Below, in pieces: positions 1 to 12,000 of a stretch of DNA of 64,000 nucleotides. Below the pieces are notes generated by a model. The model saw nothing but the letters and a program-made list of their open reading frames with translations. It ran no database searches and had not been told where the DNA came from. The DNA is from Blastomussa wellsi. Lineage: Eukaryota; Cnidaria; Anthozoa; Scleractinia; Plerogyridae. The stretch is taken from contig OX393563.1 in the NCBI GenBank assembly GCA_947652115.1, forward strand, positions 1,255,329 to 1,319,328, given 5' to 3'. Numbering within the stretch: the first letter of the stretch is position 1; each line of letters opens with the position of its first letter. The position numbers were made by a program, and so were the translations under genes.

Positions 1-1603
1 CAAAGAGTTTCCGGTCCCAGTCCTAGGATGTGTTTTGTCAAACAGAAAGTCATTGACATTTCACCCCGACTACCGGTACTTTAGATTACTTTTTTGCATT
101 GCCTCAAGTTTACATATTTTTTAGAAATTGTTTAATAGGTGTGAGATATTGGTTCACATGCAGGTATAATGCCCAGGGGATACCTGCATCATACATGGTG
201 AGGGGAGGGGGTGGAGGATCCAATGTATTTTTTTGGGTTGAACATTTACACGCTTGGTATTTTTGTGGGACAAGAGATCTGACACATTTTTTAGGTATTA
301 AAAAATACGCATATTTCTTGGGTCACATCTCCGATGGAAATTTGTATTTTTTTGGGTAGGAAATTTTGATTCCAGGTAAAAGATTTCAGGCTTGTGTATT
401 TTTTTGGGTTTGCAGTATGAGGCTCTGTTCCGTTTCAGCTCACTTTTCACAACTTTCTCAACAGATTTTGTTTCATAGAAAAGTGGGGCCATTTTCTTAT
501 GTTTTTGGAACATTTTGGAACATTTTGCATTACATGCTGCTTCATTTTCATGGTCTATACTCTCGTGAACCATAGCTCTCGACCAATCAGCATGCATAAT
601 AAAAAATCACACAAGTGTTGTTGTAAGGAGCACTTGAACTGTAACTTAGTAGTTTTGACTTTCCTAGTATTTTAAAGAAAGTATCCTTTTTTAATTGTTA
701 TTTTTTTAATTGTTGTTATGTATGATAATTAACAATTTTAAATTATGTAGTGTTTAAAAAAGTGTGCAAAGGGCGATTGACAATCTTAACACTATTTTGT
801 ACCTAAAAATGTATAATTTGTTGGCCAAAGGGCTCTATATCAGTGTTCTGTTAGCAGATAATGTACTGTGCTAACTTATTCATTCAACAGTTTCATCATT
901 CAGTTGTCACCGAATGATATTTTGATACCAAAACAAAACTTCATTGTCCTGTGTACATGACATATATTCAACAAATTTTATTTCAACCAGATCTGTAGAG
1001 CTATGTTATCACCTACTTAAATGATATATTTTAGGTCTTTTATGCTATCCTATATAATATTAGGGTATGTGTGTTCAACTTATAACAGTCTACAATGTCA
1101 AAGGCTATAAATGTATTAGTATCACCCAACTAGTGTTTAATTGGCTACGCTACTAGGACTATTGGTAATAGTCTTATAGTCATAATCGAGCGTGACGCTT
1201 TCTTTCGTTTTATTCCCAAATAAATATTCAACTTGCATTTGCTAACTTTATTACTGCCTTTTCTGTCCGACTAGTTGGGTGACACTAGCCCTTGCGTGCT
1301 ATGGGTCTAATTGTTAATTTGACAAAAAATTTTCGTGTCTAGAAACGAAAATACTGTAATAATTTTAAATTATTATAAATTACGTTCTGGTACTTTTTTT
1401 AGTAAAACAGTGTTAAAAACAGCAAACAACTGTTTCACACATTTATTATTTTACAAAAATCCAGTGCTCACTTGGCAAAGATTTTCGGTAAAACACAAAA
1501 TCATTTGCAAGTTTAGAATTATTGGTAGTGACTATTAAAGTATGTTCTGTATTTATATCTCAGCAATAAATAAAGTCAGACTTCCAAAACAGCGAGCTGT
1601 ATT
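1..1603. other. AT-rich intergenic / PHPT1 3' flank
   Basis: I see no convincing coding sequence here; the open frames are short and of low complexity. The stretch holds the PHPT1 3' untranslated region. A minus-strand AATAAA polyadenylation signal (tttatt on the plus strand) lies at 1442-1447, about 160 bp past the stop. A small inverted-repeat element at 1119-1285 is listed separately. The rest shows nothing recognisable. Confidence 0.6.
1119..1285. mobile_element. MITE with TA target-site duplication
   Basis: The termini GTATCACCCAACTAGT (left) and its complement at 1270-1285 pair with one mismatch. They are flanked by TA at 1117-1118 and 1286-1287. The 167-bp length, lack of coding capacity and TA duplication fit a non-autonomous Tc1/mariner-like or similar element. 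The inverted repeats and TA are seen; the superfamily is inferred. Confidence 0.7.
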
Positions 1604-4600
1604 TTAGTAGCCTTCATTGGAGAATGTAATACTTTCATAGTCTGGATAAGCCTTCTTAAGTATTTCCACTGTGATGGAGTGATCTGCTCGACCAAACCCC
1701 TGAAAACAAAATAAGTTACAATTTCAAGTCATTTGCGACCTTAGATTCTGAATATACATATTTATTATATAAAAAATTCAGTTATGTGGGGTGCATACTT
1801 TATAGTGGCAGGGTTTGTACAGGTCATGGAAAACCGGGAAAGTCATGGAATTCTAGAATTTCATTTTCCAGACCTGGAAAGTCATGGAATTTGAGTGTGG
1901 GTCATGGAAGTTATGGAAAATTATGTTATCCAAAAAGTACAAAATCAATTAGGTAGGTTTTTTTCGTGAAGAAAATAGTAAAAATGTACCCAAAATGGAA
2001 GATGATTTCCTAGACAATGCTCAAATTTAGGTCATGTATGGTGGCCGACTGTTCTCACAGAAAAATTGGGCCAAATTCTAAAATATTCGAAGAAAAAGCG
2101 AAGAAAAAAACACTTTTTCGTTGAATAAATTTTTTTTCTGAAAAATAAAAAAAAATATATAAAAAAATAAAAGGGATATACTACAAATGTTTTAAAATAA
2201 ATTTAATTTTGGTTAAAAAAAATTGAAAAAAAAAATTAAGAAACATGTTTCGGAAATAAAAAAACAAAAATGAAAAAAAAAAAATTAAGAAACATGTTTC
2301 GGAAATGAAAAAACAAAAATGAAAAAAAAAATTAAGAAACATGTTTCGGAAATGAAAAAACAAACATGAAAAAAAAAATTAAGAAAATAAAAAAAACACC
2401 AAGAATAAAATCAGAGTTTTGATTTCAATACCAAATACATTTGAATTTGAAAAACGCTGTGAGAACGACCGGCCGATCGTTCTCATACAAAATTGTAATT
2501 GAAAACAAAATGTTTGATGACGGCCGAGTGTTCTCATAGCCCGCTATATCCATGATCAGCGGTCTTCTAATCAAAGATGGCGGAAAGGTCGATCCGAAGC
2601 AGTGACACACGAAGCAGATCTACGCTATGTTATGAAAAATCTCAGACGAAAGGAGATTCTGGACTTCAATTGTTCGTCGGGATTTTCTTGAACATGCTTA
2701 GAGTTTTGGAACTTTGAGCAGAAGACTGGTTCAAAAAGGCGTACCAGTGCAGTAAGACACGACTAAGAGGGTCTTCAAATTCTGCTTTGTGTGGTGTTGT
2801 CAAACCAAGTTTACCGGGAGTGGAGGGGTGCTCCCATATGAACAAAGGCGTACGAGGCGTCTGGGGGGCTGCAGCGCTCCCCAGTTTAAAACATTTTCGA
2901 CATTTTTCGGGCAAAACGCATAGAATAGACCAATTCCAATATATTAAACTTCTAATATGGCGCCGAGGCTTAGGGGAATAAAACAAAAGAAATTATTTAT
3001 TCATCCCTAAGCCTCGATGCAAAATCTTTTGTTTTATTCCCCCGAGCCTCGGTGACATGTTAGCGTCGCGCAGGCTTGTCAACAGTTTTACACTGTCACG
3101 TTGCCTGAACAAAACCATGTATTGGCAAACGTAACACGCAACATAGTCAACAGACGTGCGCGTGAAAATTTACAGCTTAATCGTGTGGTGCTAGAATGTC
3201 ACATTGACGAATAAAGGAGATAGAAACCAAAACACTGAGCTCAAGAGAAAAAAGCTCGTCCGAGTTGATGCAAGAAACAACCTTGGCGACAGACAGCGTC
3301 TCTCTAAGACAAACTAATAGCCTTCAAGAAGTAAAGCTACAGCAGTATTTGGTTTAGTCGGACAAAGATAATTATCGTATCCGTGATGAGACGCAACAAT
3401 AACTTGCAATATGAAACAGCCAGGCCCGGCCCCACAATGTAGAATGCAAGTAAGATAAATCTCACGGTAAATCTCACACTTTGTCTTTCTAAAGCAAATT
3501 TAGAGAGCTAAAAGAAAGTCTCGCATTAGATATGATCCAAAATAAACTACATGTAACAGCAAATGATAAATTATAGAGGTGTCAGACTCTACACGAAAGC
3601 GTCAGATAACAACGGAAATCATGCAGCCCAATGACCTCTTAACATTTTCTGTACAACGCTAAAACGGATCTATTCTTATTCATAGTCCTCCTCATGACAC
3701 ATAATTATTACCCTTAAGAAACAAGTGCGAAGCAAGAAAACGGTCGAAAGATCGAAATCGAAAAGGGAACGGCAAATCAGTACAAATGTCACGGCACGTA
3801 NNNNNNNNNNNNNNNNNNNNNNNNNNNNNNNNNNNNNNNNNNNNNNNNNNNNNNNNNNNNNNNNNNNNNNNNNNNNNNNNNNNNNNNNNNNNNNNNNNNN
3901 NNNNNNNNNNNNNNNNNNNNNNNNNNNNNNNNNNNNNNNNNNNNNNNNNNNNNNNNNNNNNNNNNNNNNNNNNNNNNNNNNNNNNNNNNNNNNNNNNNNN
4001 CTGGACTTCAATTGTTCGTCGGGATTTTCTTGAACATGCTTAGAGTTTTGGAACTTTGAGCAGAAGACTGGTTCAAAAAGGCGTACCAGTGCAGTAAGAC
4101 ACGACTAAGAGGGTCTTCAAATTCTGCTTTGTGTGGTGTTGTCAAACCAAGTTTACCGGGAGTGGAGGGGTGCTCCCATATGAACAAAGGCGTACGAGGC
4201 GTCTGGGGGGCTGCAGCGCTCCCCAGTTTAAAACATTTTCGACATTTTTCGGGCAAAACGCATAGAATAGACCAATTCCAATATATTAAACTTCTAATAT
4301 GGCGCCGAGGCTTAGGGGAATAAAACAAAAGAAATTATTTATTCATCCCTAAGCCTCGATGCAAAATCTTTTGTTTTATTCCCCCGAGCCTCGGTGACAT
4401 GTTAGCGTCGCGCAGGCTTGTCAACAGTTTAAAACTGTCACGTTGCCTGAACAAAACCATGTATTGGCAAACGTAACACGCAACATAGTCAACAGACGTG
4501 CGCGTGAAAATTTACAGCTTAATCGTGTGGTGCTAGAATGTCACATTGACGAATAAAGGAGATAGAAACCAAAACACTGAGCTCAAGAGAAAAAAGCTCG

Positions 4601-6539
4601 TCCGAGTTGATGCAAGAAACAACCTTGGCGACAGACAGCGTCTCTCTAAGACAAACTAATAGCCTTCAAGAAGTAAAGCTACAGCAGTATTTGGTTTAGT
4701 CGGACAAAGATAATTATCGTATCCGTGATGAGACGCAACAATAACTTGCAATATGAAACAGCCAGGCCCGGCCCCACAATGTAGAATGCAAGTAAGATAA
4801 ATCTCACGGTAAATCTCACACTTTGTCTTTCTAAAGCAAATTTAGAGAGCTAAAAGAAAGTCTCGCATTAGATATGATCCAAAATAAACTACATGTAACA
4901 GCAAATGATAAATTATAGAGGTGTCAGACTCTACACGAAAGCGTCAGATAACAACGGAAATCATGCAGCCCAATGACCTCTTAACATTTTCTGTACAACG
5001 CTAAAACGGATCTATTCTTATTCATAGTCCTCCTCATGACACATAATTATTACCCTTAAGAAACAAGTGCGAAGCAAGAAAACGGTCGAAAGATCGAAAT
5101 CGAAAAGGGAACGGCAAATCAGTACAAATGTCACGGCACGTAGGAGTCGCGCAGGCTTGTCAACATTTTTACACTTTCCACTTCTTCGATCGATATCACC
5201 GAAAACTCCTAGCCTTCTTCTCAAATTTCCAAAACTCTAAGCATGTTCAAGAAAATCCCGACGAACAATTGAAGTCCAGAATCTCCTTTCGTCTGAGATT
5301 TTTCATAACATAGCGTAGATCTGCTTCGTGTGTCACTGCTTCGGATCGACCTTTCCGCCATCTTTGATTAGAAGACCGCTGATCATGGATATAGCGGGCT
5401 ATGAGAACACTCGGCCGTCATCAAACATTTTGTTTTCAATTACAATTTTGTATGAGAACGATCGGCCGGTCGTTCTCACAGCGTTTTTCAAATTCAAATG
5501 TATTTGGTATTGAAATCAAAACTCTGATTTTATTCTTGGTGTTTTTTTTATTTTCTTAATTTTTTTTTTTTCATGTTTGTTTTTTCATTTCCGAAACATG
5601 TTTCTTAATTTTTTTTTCATTTTTGTTTTTTCATTTCCGAAACATGTTTCTTAATTTTTTTTTTCATTTTTGTTTTTTCATTTCCGAAACATGTTTCTTA
5701 ATTTTTTTTTTCAATTTTTTTTAACCAAAATTAAATTTATTTTAAAACATTTGTAGTATATCCCTTTTATTTTTTTATATATATTTTTTTATTTTTCAGA
5801 AAAAAAATTTATTCAACGAAAAAGTGTTTTTTTTTCTTCGAATATTTTAGAATTTGGCCCAATTTTTCTGTGAGAACAGTCGGCCACCATAGTCATGGAA
5901 AACTTGGATAAGTCATGGAAAAGGTCATGGAAAGTCATGGAATTTCAAAACCTCAAAAGAGTACGAACCCTGAGTGTGGACTTCAGTCCCTGGGAACACC
6001 TTTGCAACTGAGCCACCCAGACTGACAAATACAACATTTCACAAAAATAATAGCAATGAAATGTCTGCATTTGATGTTATAATGTTGGCTAAGGACAGCG
6101 CGGACGATCACTCATTAAAAAGGTACAGTTACTGTAGCAATGCCGTCACTCATTTTTCAAGTTGGCGGGGAAAGTAAAAAAGAAGCCAGGGGATTTTCTT
6201 GTTTGACGCATTTTTCACTTACTAGTGTTTTGGTTTTGTTTCAAAGTAGCCGAGACTCAAACTTGTAGTAGCCGGGGGAATTCCCCGGCTCCTGGCCCTT
6301 AGCGACAGCCCTGAGTAGGGTAACCCTACTAACAAGCCAACACATTTTGGCTAGCGTATGTTGCCCTACCTAACAGGCCGGCAACATTTTTCATCTTACT
6401 AACTGGCGTTTAGTGCAATTTGTTTTCATAAGTGTTGCATGAAATGCAGTCAGTCCAAGTCTGTGGTGCATCCACGTTTTTCCCAAAAGAATGTTATTTC
6501 ATCAGTGGTTTTGGCTTTGTCAAAGCAGTTAATTAGTAG

Positions 6540-6584
<45 letters not shown>

Positions 6585-8205
6585 GTATAACAATACAATT
6601 TGGTTTCATCAACTGGGTTGATAATGTGAATTGGCCACCGTAAAGAGATTCAAAAGCTGACGTTTCGAGCGTTAGCCCTTCGTTGATTCGCTCCGACAAA
6701 GGGCTAACGCTCGAAACATCAGTTAATTAGTTACAAACCCCCTTACTGTATGTTATCAGTCTCTCATTGATTGTTTTACCCACCCTATATTATTGTGCTT
6801 GCTCTAAATAAAGTTTGTTTTGCCCTATTTAAGTCTTATGCAGTGTCCTTTCTTGGTGTTTACTAATATAATTTAAGAGAATCACACTTACCATAGAGTA
6901 GCCATACACAAGAATTTTCTTGTCAATTCTGTCATGCTGAATGCGCCCTCCTCCTGCACAGTCACTTTTCAATCCCAGCCTTTCTATTTCAGCCTCTACT
7001 TTATCATATATATTAGCTGGAGGAATAAAATCATGACTTGTTTCACATGCACATAGAAACATCACTACTAAATTCATACAGCTTAACACAACAAACACTC
7101 CAAAGAAACGAGATAAATTAATAAATCCAGCAATACCTATCCCCCACTGCACACCCTGGAATATTAATTCCCAGGCCATTTGCTCACATTGCCAGTCCCA
7201 AGATACAATAAATTTATTTATATAGGGTATTTCCATCAGCTGTTTTAAAATAATTATATAATTTATTTTAAATTATGAAAATGGTGGGGGGGGGAGTGGT
7301 GGACTTTCAATTTTTTTCTTGACTCAGGGATGATTTTGCATTTGCAGACCCTGGGTGATTATCCCAGGCATTTAACAAAGGGTATATGAGGTTTAGAAAC
7401 CTTTGAATGAGTGCTTGCATTTGTTACTTGTTTTCCTTTCCTGCACTTCCTGTTATTATACTACATAAGCATTGAGCAATTTTTGGCCAGGAGGTCTGCA
7501 GCATATCATGTTTTCGTGTGAAAGCTCACCTGATATTTCACTGAAGTTAATAATAAATGTGAACGTTAGCATGCGTAGTGTACTTTCCTCGGCTCTTTCT
7601 TTCGGGGGGAGGCTTTTATTTTTGACCCTTAAAAAAGTTACAATACTTACTCTGTTTTCAGTTTTGTGCCCATGCTAGTCATAATCGCTGCCATGTATAT
7701 AATTAAGCAAATATTGACTGCAGGACTGCGTGTGGGAGCAGAAGATCAATATTACCAAATTGTAGCTACGTATATTTTCAAATTTACAGTACTGTAGCAA
7801 TTGCAGTGTAAGCGAATCCAGGATCGGTGCGAATTCTCATTACAGTAATTTGAGAGTTTTCAGTGGGATTTCGCATAATAGTTTTTGCACTTCAACTTTG
7901 TACTTTGGCCGAACACAAACTCCATCAAAAAGTGACGGAATTAAAACCTTGTGATCAATAAAAGTCTCAGCCTTGCAAATAAAAAAATACGTGTAACTTG
8001 AGGTTACTAAAAACTTAGCGCACACGATTCATCTGTCACACAACCTACCGTGATAATCTGCCCAATCAAATCCTCTTACTATATACTTGAAAACACCACC
8101 CTGCGTTTTATCTATTACTTTGATAAGAACGTATTTGAAACGTCCATTCGCATCAATCTCCACATCAGAAACATTCGACAACTTTGACGACGTTCCTTCC
8201 GCCAT
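1604..8205 (-). CDS. PHPT1: 14 kDa phosphohistidine phosphatase (PHPT1), 3 exons
   Basis: Coding exons are 8205-8049, 7016-6892 and 1699-1604, joined in phases 1 and 0. They give 125 residues, the length of human PHPT1. Donors are cg|GTAGGT and atg|GTAAGT; acceptors are tcctccag| and ttttcag|. The family signature is intact: FKYVLIKV near residue 23, WADYH with H52 matching the catalytic histidine (H53 in human), AGGGR at 73-77, KKILVYGYSM, and a C-terminal YPDYE...NEGY. The enzyme removes phosphate from histidine in proteins such as ion channels and metabolic enzymes, in the cytosol. An in-frame upstream ATG at 8284-8286 would add 27 residues, but the 8205 ATG gives the standard MAEG-like start. 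Intron 2 (1700-6891) carries nested transposons and the assembly gap. Confidence 0.94.
2039..5889. mobile_element. Long-TIR DNA transposon derivative in PHPT1 intron 2
   Basis: Terminal inverted repeats of about 680 bp (2039-2718 and 5219-5889) start TGGTGGCCGACTGTTCTC. They are bounded by TA at 2037-2038 and 5890-5891, so removal restores a continuous host repeat. Each repeat carries GGCCGANYGTTCTCA at the tip and two internal copies near 2471 and 2523, which could be transposase-binding sites. There are also tandem copies of an A-rich unit around aaacatgtttcgg (2225-2370). No transposase is visible. The middle (2659-3800 and 4001-5142) is a direct duplication around an N gap and may be an assembly artefact; a collapsed element would be about 2.5 kb. 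The 106-residue open frames inside have no recognised domain. Confidence 0.8.
3801..4000. other. Assembly gap (200 N)
   Basis: Exactly 200 undetermined bases, probably a placeholder length. The 1142 bases right of the gap (4001-5142) repeat the 1142 bases left of it (2659-3800) almost perfectly, so the two contig ends may overlap rather than be separated. Confidence 0.95.
6537..6725 (-). mobile_element. Penelope-like element 3' end fragment
   Basis: The minus strand matches the 3' untranslated tail of the Penelope-like copy at 56772-57390: the words gcgttagccctt..., gtggccaattcacattatcaaccc and ccgacgcagcaccacag occur in the same order. At about 6693 the sequence turns back on itself: ctgacgtttcgagcgttagc on one side, its near-complement after gattcgctcc. 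It is a truncated, partly inverted remnant without coding sequence, in PHPT1 intron 2. Confidence 0.7.
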
Positions 8206-9089
8206 GTTGGCCGTGAGTGTCACAAGTGGACCTGGGAAGATCCCCGTTCCAGGCCTCTCAATGGTTTGCATAATTAATGGCGCCACTTTTTGTCAGTTGT
8301 CGTGAGCACGCCTTTTGTTTTTATGGATACCCCTTTTATTTAATTGTCAGTATTGTTTCCATCTTGTTTGTGTAACAATCAAGAGCCCAATCTATTCACG
8401 TCTACCAGAATTTACAGCGTAGTCTGGTCAACTCAATGCACTCATGAAGTGTTTTATCAGGGCATGTAAGTTGCAGTTTAACATCGTTTTTGCAGCCACA
8501 CCCCCAGTGCATTCACTGTGTTTGACTAACTTCGACACACCAGAGTGTGCTATTTATTAACAGTCTTGCTCGACCAAAAGCTGGCAGATTTTTAACTTAA
8601 TTGACAGAGAACAGGTGAAAGAAAACAGAGGTAGATTTACAGGGGGTCAATTTTGGCTCATCCTGTGTAAAAAAACCTGTGAAACTCACCAGTGGTGTAA
8701 AACAGAGAATGAAAATGACAGCAAAGAACCTCCAAACAATATAGAAAACTGTGGTGAGCCCCGATTTTTGAGGGAGGGTGAGGTGGGTAGAGGAAATGTT
8801 TGAAGGAAGCCTTTATTCCATGAAAATATTTCCACGAAATGGTGGCGATTATTTAAGGGAGATGATGATGATTCGAGGAAGGGCTGTTTTCCAAGTTAAT
8901 TTGGTAATAATCACCATTTGTAATATGAGTTGCTTCAGAAATCCAAAGGGCAGATATTGCAACAATGGTGCAAGTATGCAATCAGTTTTCCAATACCTAT
9001 GGGTTTTTTCTTCAAGTTCCATGCATACTGTGTGGGTTCTCTGTTTTATTACCAATACTACTTTTGCATGCAGAAAAGTAAGTTCAAGC
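8206..9089. other. Intergenic: PHPT1 upstream region and 3' flank of the propeller gene
   Basis: This lies between the PHPT1 start and the stop of the coiled-coil/propeller gene, both on the minus strand. It should hold the PHPT1 promoter. I see no clear TATA box, RNA gene or inverted-repeat element, and no credible reading frame. Confidence 0.5.
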
Positions 9090-12000
9090 TTATTCCCATT
9101 GTGTGGATGCAGGTGACTCTCTTTCATAATGGACAGGGACACTATTGTCATCAATGCCCCCTGTGAACTGAGAAGTCTTTCTTAAAAATGGAATCTGAAT
9201 GTTTTCAGCATGAAAAGTGTGTCTTTGCTCATTGGTAAATGAACCATCGACCATTTGAATTGCATCGTCAACCATGTCAAGCACCAATGATTCCATGCAG
9301 CACTGAATATGCACATCACAATGCCCGTCAAAAGTCCAAGTCAGTCGCTTTATTGTCTGTAGTGCAACAGGAGTACTTTCATCATCACAGTTGTCAACAT
9401 GAATCCATTTCTGAAAGGCCTTCCACGTTCTTGTACGTTGTTCCAGGGTGTTTTCATCCCTCACTTGTAATAAAATTGCTGAATTGTGCCTTCTGGCATA
9501 CAGCAACACTTGCAGCCCTTTGTGTGTGCTAGCAACTTGAACTTTTGCGGTGGACGGGATTTGGCCTTTCTTAAAACTAAGATGGCATCCCACCCATCCC
9601 TTCTCAGTGTCTGCCATGACCTCATTGCCTGTTGTCATAGAAACTGCAGTTAAAGTACTGTTTACATTTGCCACAATGTATTCACTTACAGTAGCATCTA
9701 TGGCTTGTGAGATCCCAAAAGAGCATGTATTCCCATACAAACACTTAACGTAATCATCGTTGTTGACTCTGATGTGAATGTAATTCTTGCTTACTACCAC
9801 AGACGGGTCAAGATTAATATTGACAAATGATACATGGGCTTCCTGTGGTTCTGCTTTAGGAAACAAAAGCATGAATACAAGTGTAGTGCCTGCATTATTT
9901 GCTGCACACGAGATCAACTTTGAGCATGGAATGTCAACAGGTTTGTACAGCCTTGTGACATAAGAGGCTAATAAACCTGATGAAAGGTAACAGGTAATGC
10001 AGTGAAAGGTACATCCTGATTCAGGGACATTCTTTGGTGCAAAAATGTGGGTAACCTTATCATCCACTTCATGTGACTGCCATGGTTTTCCCAACTGAAG
10101 GGATTTGATGTATTTCTGGACCTTTTTCTGCTTTTGAGTCATTTCTTGCCTGCAACAAGAAAATTATTGCATTATATTTAGCTGGACATCAACTAGAAAC
10201 ATCTCTGCGAAATTCTGTTTGAAGTCGCGTATGTAAATGTGTGCAATGCTAATGAGGTTTTTCCTCTTTAATACAACTAGAAACAGAAAACATTAAGGGA
10301 TAGATAAACTGCTGTAGGAAAAGAGATAAGCTGAGATTTTCCAGGGTTAGCCACCTAATGAAGAGGCCCTGCCTGGGGAAGGGGTCCCAGTGTCACTTGT
10401 CGGAATTTAGAAATGTACCATGCCAGTATTTATTTTTGTCTTTATTTCTCTACCTTGATGTCGCTGTCAGAATTTTGGCAGCGATATTTTCTTTTGTCGC
10501 AATTCATTCTATGTGCTTTCACTACTTTTTAGGCCATTTCAATTGTCAGAATATTTCAGGGCCTCAATGAAGGGCTGATACTTTTAATGCCAGCTTTTCA
10601 AATTTGCCAAGGTGGTTTCCACCTTTGTCAATTTCTAGTTAATAACTGTAATCAACTTTGTGATTCACTTGCCTGCCAACATGACAACACAGTTTCTTCA
10701 TAAACTTAACACCGTGTTTTGTATACTGTATAAATTTTTAAAATCTAAAAGTCAGAATGATAAGACATGATATAACATTACAGCTGGATATTCTGGTAGA
10801 AATTCAAGAATTGTTACTTCGTTAAGATGACAGTGATCACATCCCACCATCGCCTTTCCATTGGACAAGTTCTTTGATTCTTAAGTCATTAGGTATGTAC
10901 TTGAGGGAGGATGGGCCAGGCAGTCCAAGAAACACTTAAAACATGGTTACTATAAAAATCCAAGAGCTGAGAAAATTATAGGTCCAAATTTTCATATCAC
11001 TGCCCCACCCACTTGTTTTAAAAAAATACCTAAGATCATGGTTAACAATGGTGGGGGCAAGGAGACATAGCATGCTTACAAGCCAAAGGAATTTGCCAAC
11101 AAACATGTGTGAGCAGGGGTACAAACATTAGGGGCCTGTTTCACAGTTTGGTGAATTTTTAGCAGAGTTTCATTTGCACAGCAACCTTAGTAGAAACCTA
11201 TTACCTGAGACGATGCTGTTTCCGACTTGGACCTTTCACAACATCAGTGAATTCAACTTTCTCCTGTGCTCCTGCCACAGGCCTGTAAGTCACCTCTGCC
11301 AAGTTCAGTCTGTACTTGATGCTGGGAACAAACCAGCCAAATCCTGTTAAAGATTCACTGGAATATTCCCACAAGTTAATAAATCCCTTTTCATCTGCGG
11401 TAACCATGGGAGAATTGTTGTTTACAAAACTTATCAGCATAATGCGATGATGATGATGTGCTTTGAACAGTTCAGCATCAATATGTTGGCCAATCGTATG
11501 GGTTGTACCATTTACTGGGTGAACTTGTGGAAAAGACATCACTGATGCCACATTGCTGAACTTGAGCCTTAGAATGTTTCCATTGTTCAAGCCTACCATT
11601 AAGAATGCCTGCTTCCCAAGAAGTGAAACAGAAGGATGGAATGCTACTGCTGTTACCTCACTTATTAAATCTTTGGAATCTGAGAAAGGACCACTAGTAA
11701 AAATGAAGTCCTTTGGCTCAAGAGTCAACAAGGAAACTAATGCAGTGGGGTTGAAGCCAAGATTCTGCTCAATTGGTTCAAATGATTTCACATCGTAAGG
11801 AACGGATACAGTGTCGCTTAGAGACCATATAATGACAATACCATATTCATTGAGACTAACCACTAGTGAAGAGTCAAAACTCCACTGCAGCTGTACAATA
11901 GCCGTATTTTTACCACGGCTGGTTCTCACTATGCGCGGTGGGTGGGTTGCTAGATCCCATATGAGAATATCTCCCTGAACAGTACCAAGGGCAATGAGGC

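Larger units (their letters stand above)
1809..5972. mobile_element. CAGGG-ended MITE (gtcatggaa repeat) split by a larger insertion
   Basis: The element starts CAGGGTTTGTAC at 1809 and ends GTACGAACCCTG at 5972. Its own sequence is only about 310 bp and rich in the repeated word gtcatggaa; the rest is the inserted element at 2039-5889. Flanks AGTGG (1804-1808) and AGTGT (5973-5977) look like a 5-bp target duplication with one mismatch. A second copy at 62193-62504 has a perfect 5-bp duplication. CAGGG ends recall hAT elements, but those usually make 8-bp duplications, so the superfamily is left open. Confidence 0.75.

Noticed and set aside
298..597. 99-residue minus-strand frame and overlapping plus-strand frames near the left end
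   Set aside because: Low complexity, no domain, no splice signals that extend them.
2666..4328. 106-residue frames repeated at 2666-2986 and 4008-4328
   Set aside because: They are two copies of the same internal segment of the long-TIR element, possibly duplicated by the assembly, and show no transposase or other motif.
8206..8286. N-terminal extension of PHPT1 from the ATG at 8286
   Set aside because: It would add 27 residues absent from the family, and the 8205 ATG gives the expected 125 residues.
8778..9116. Plus-strand frames overlapping the end of the propeller gene
   Set aside because: They are shadows of the minus-strand coding exon and show no independent support.
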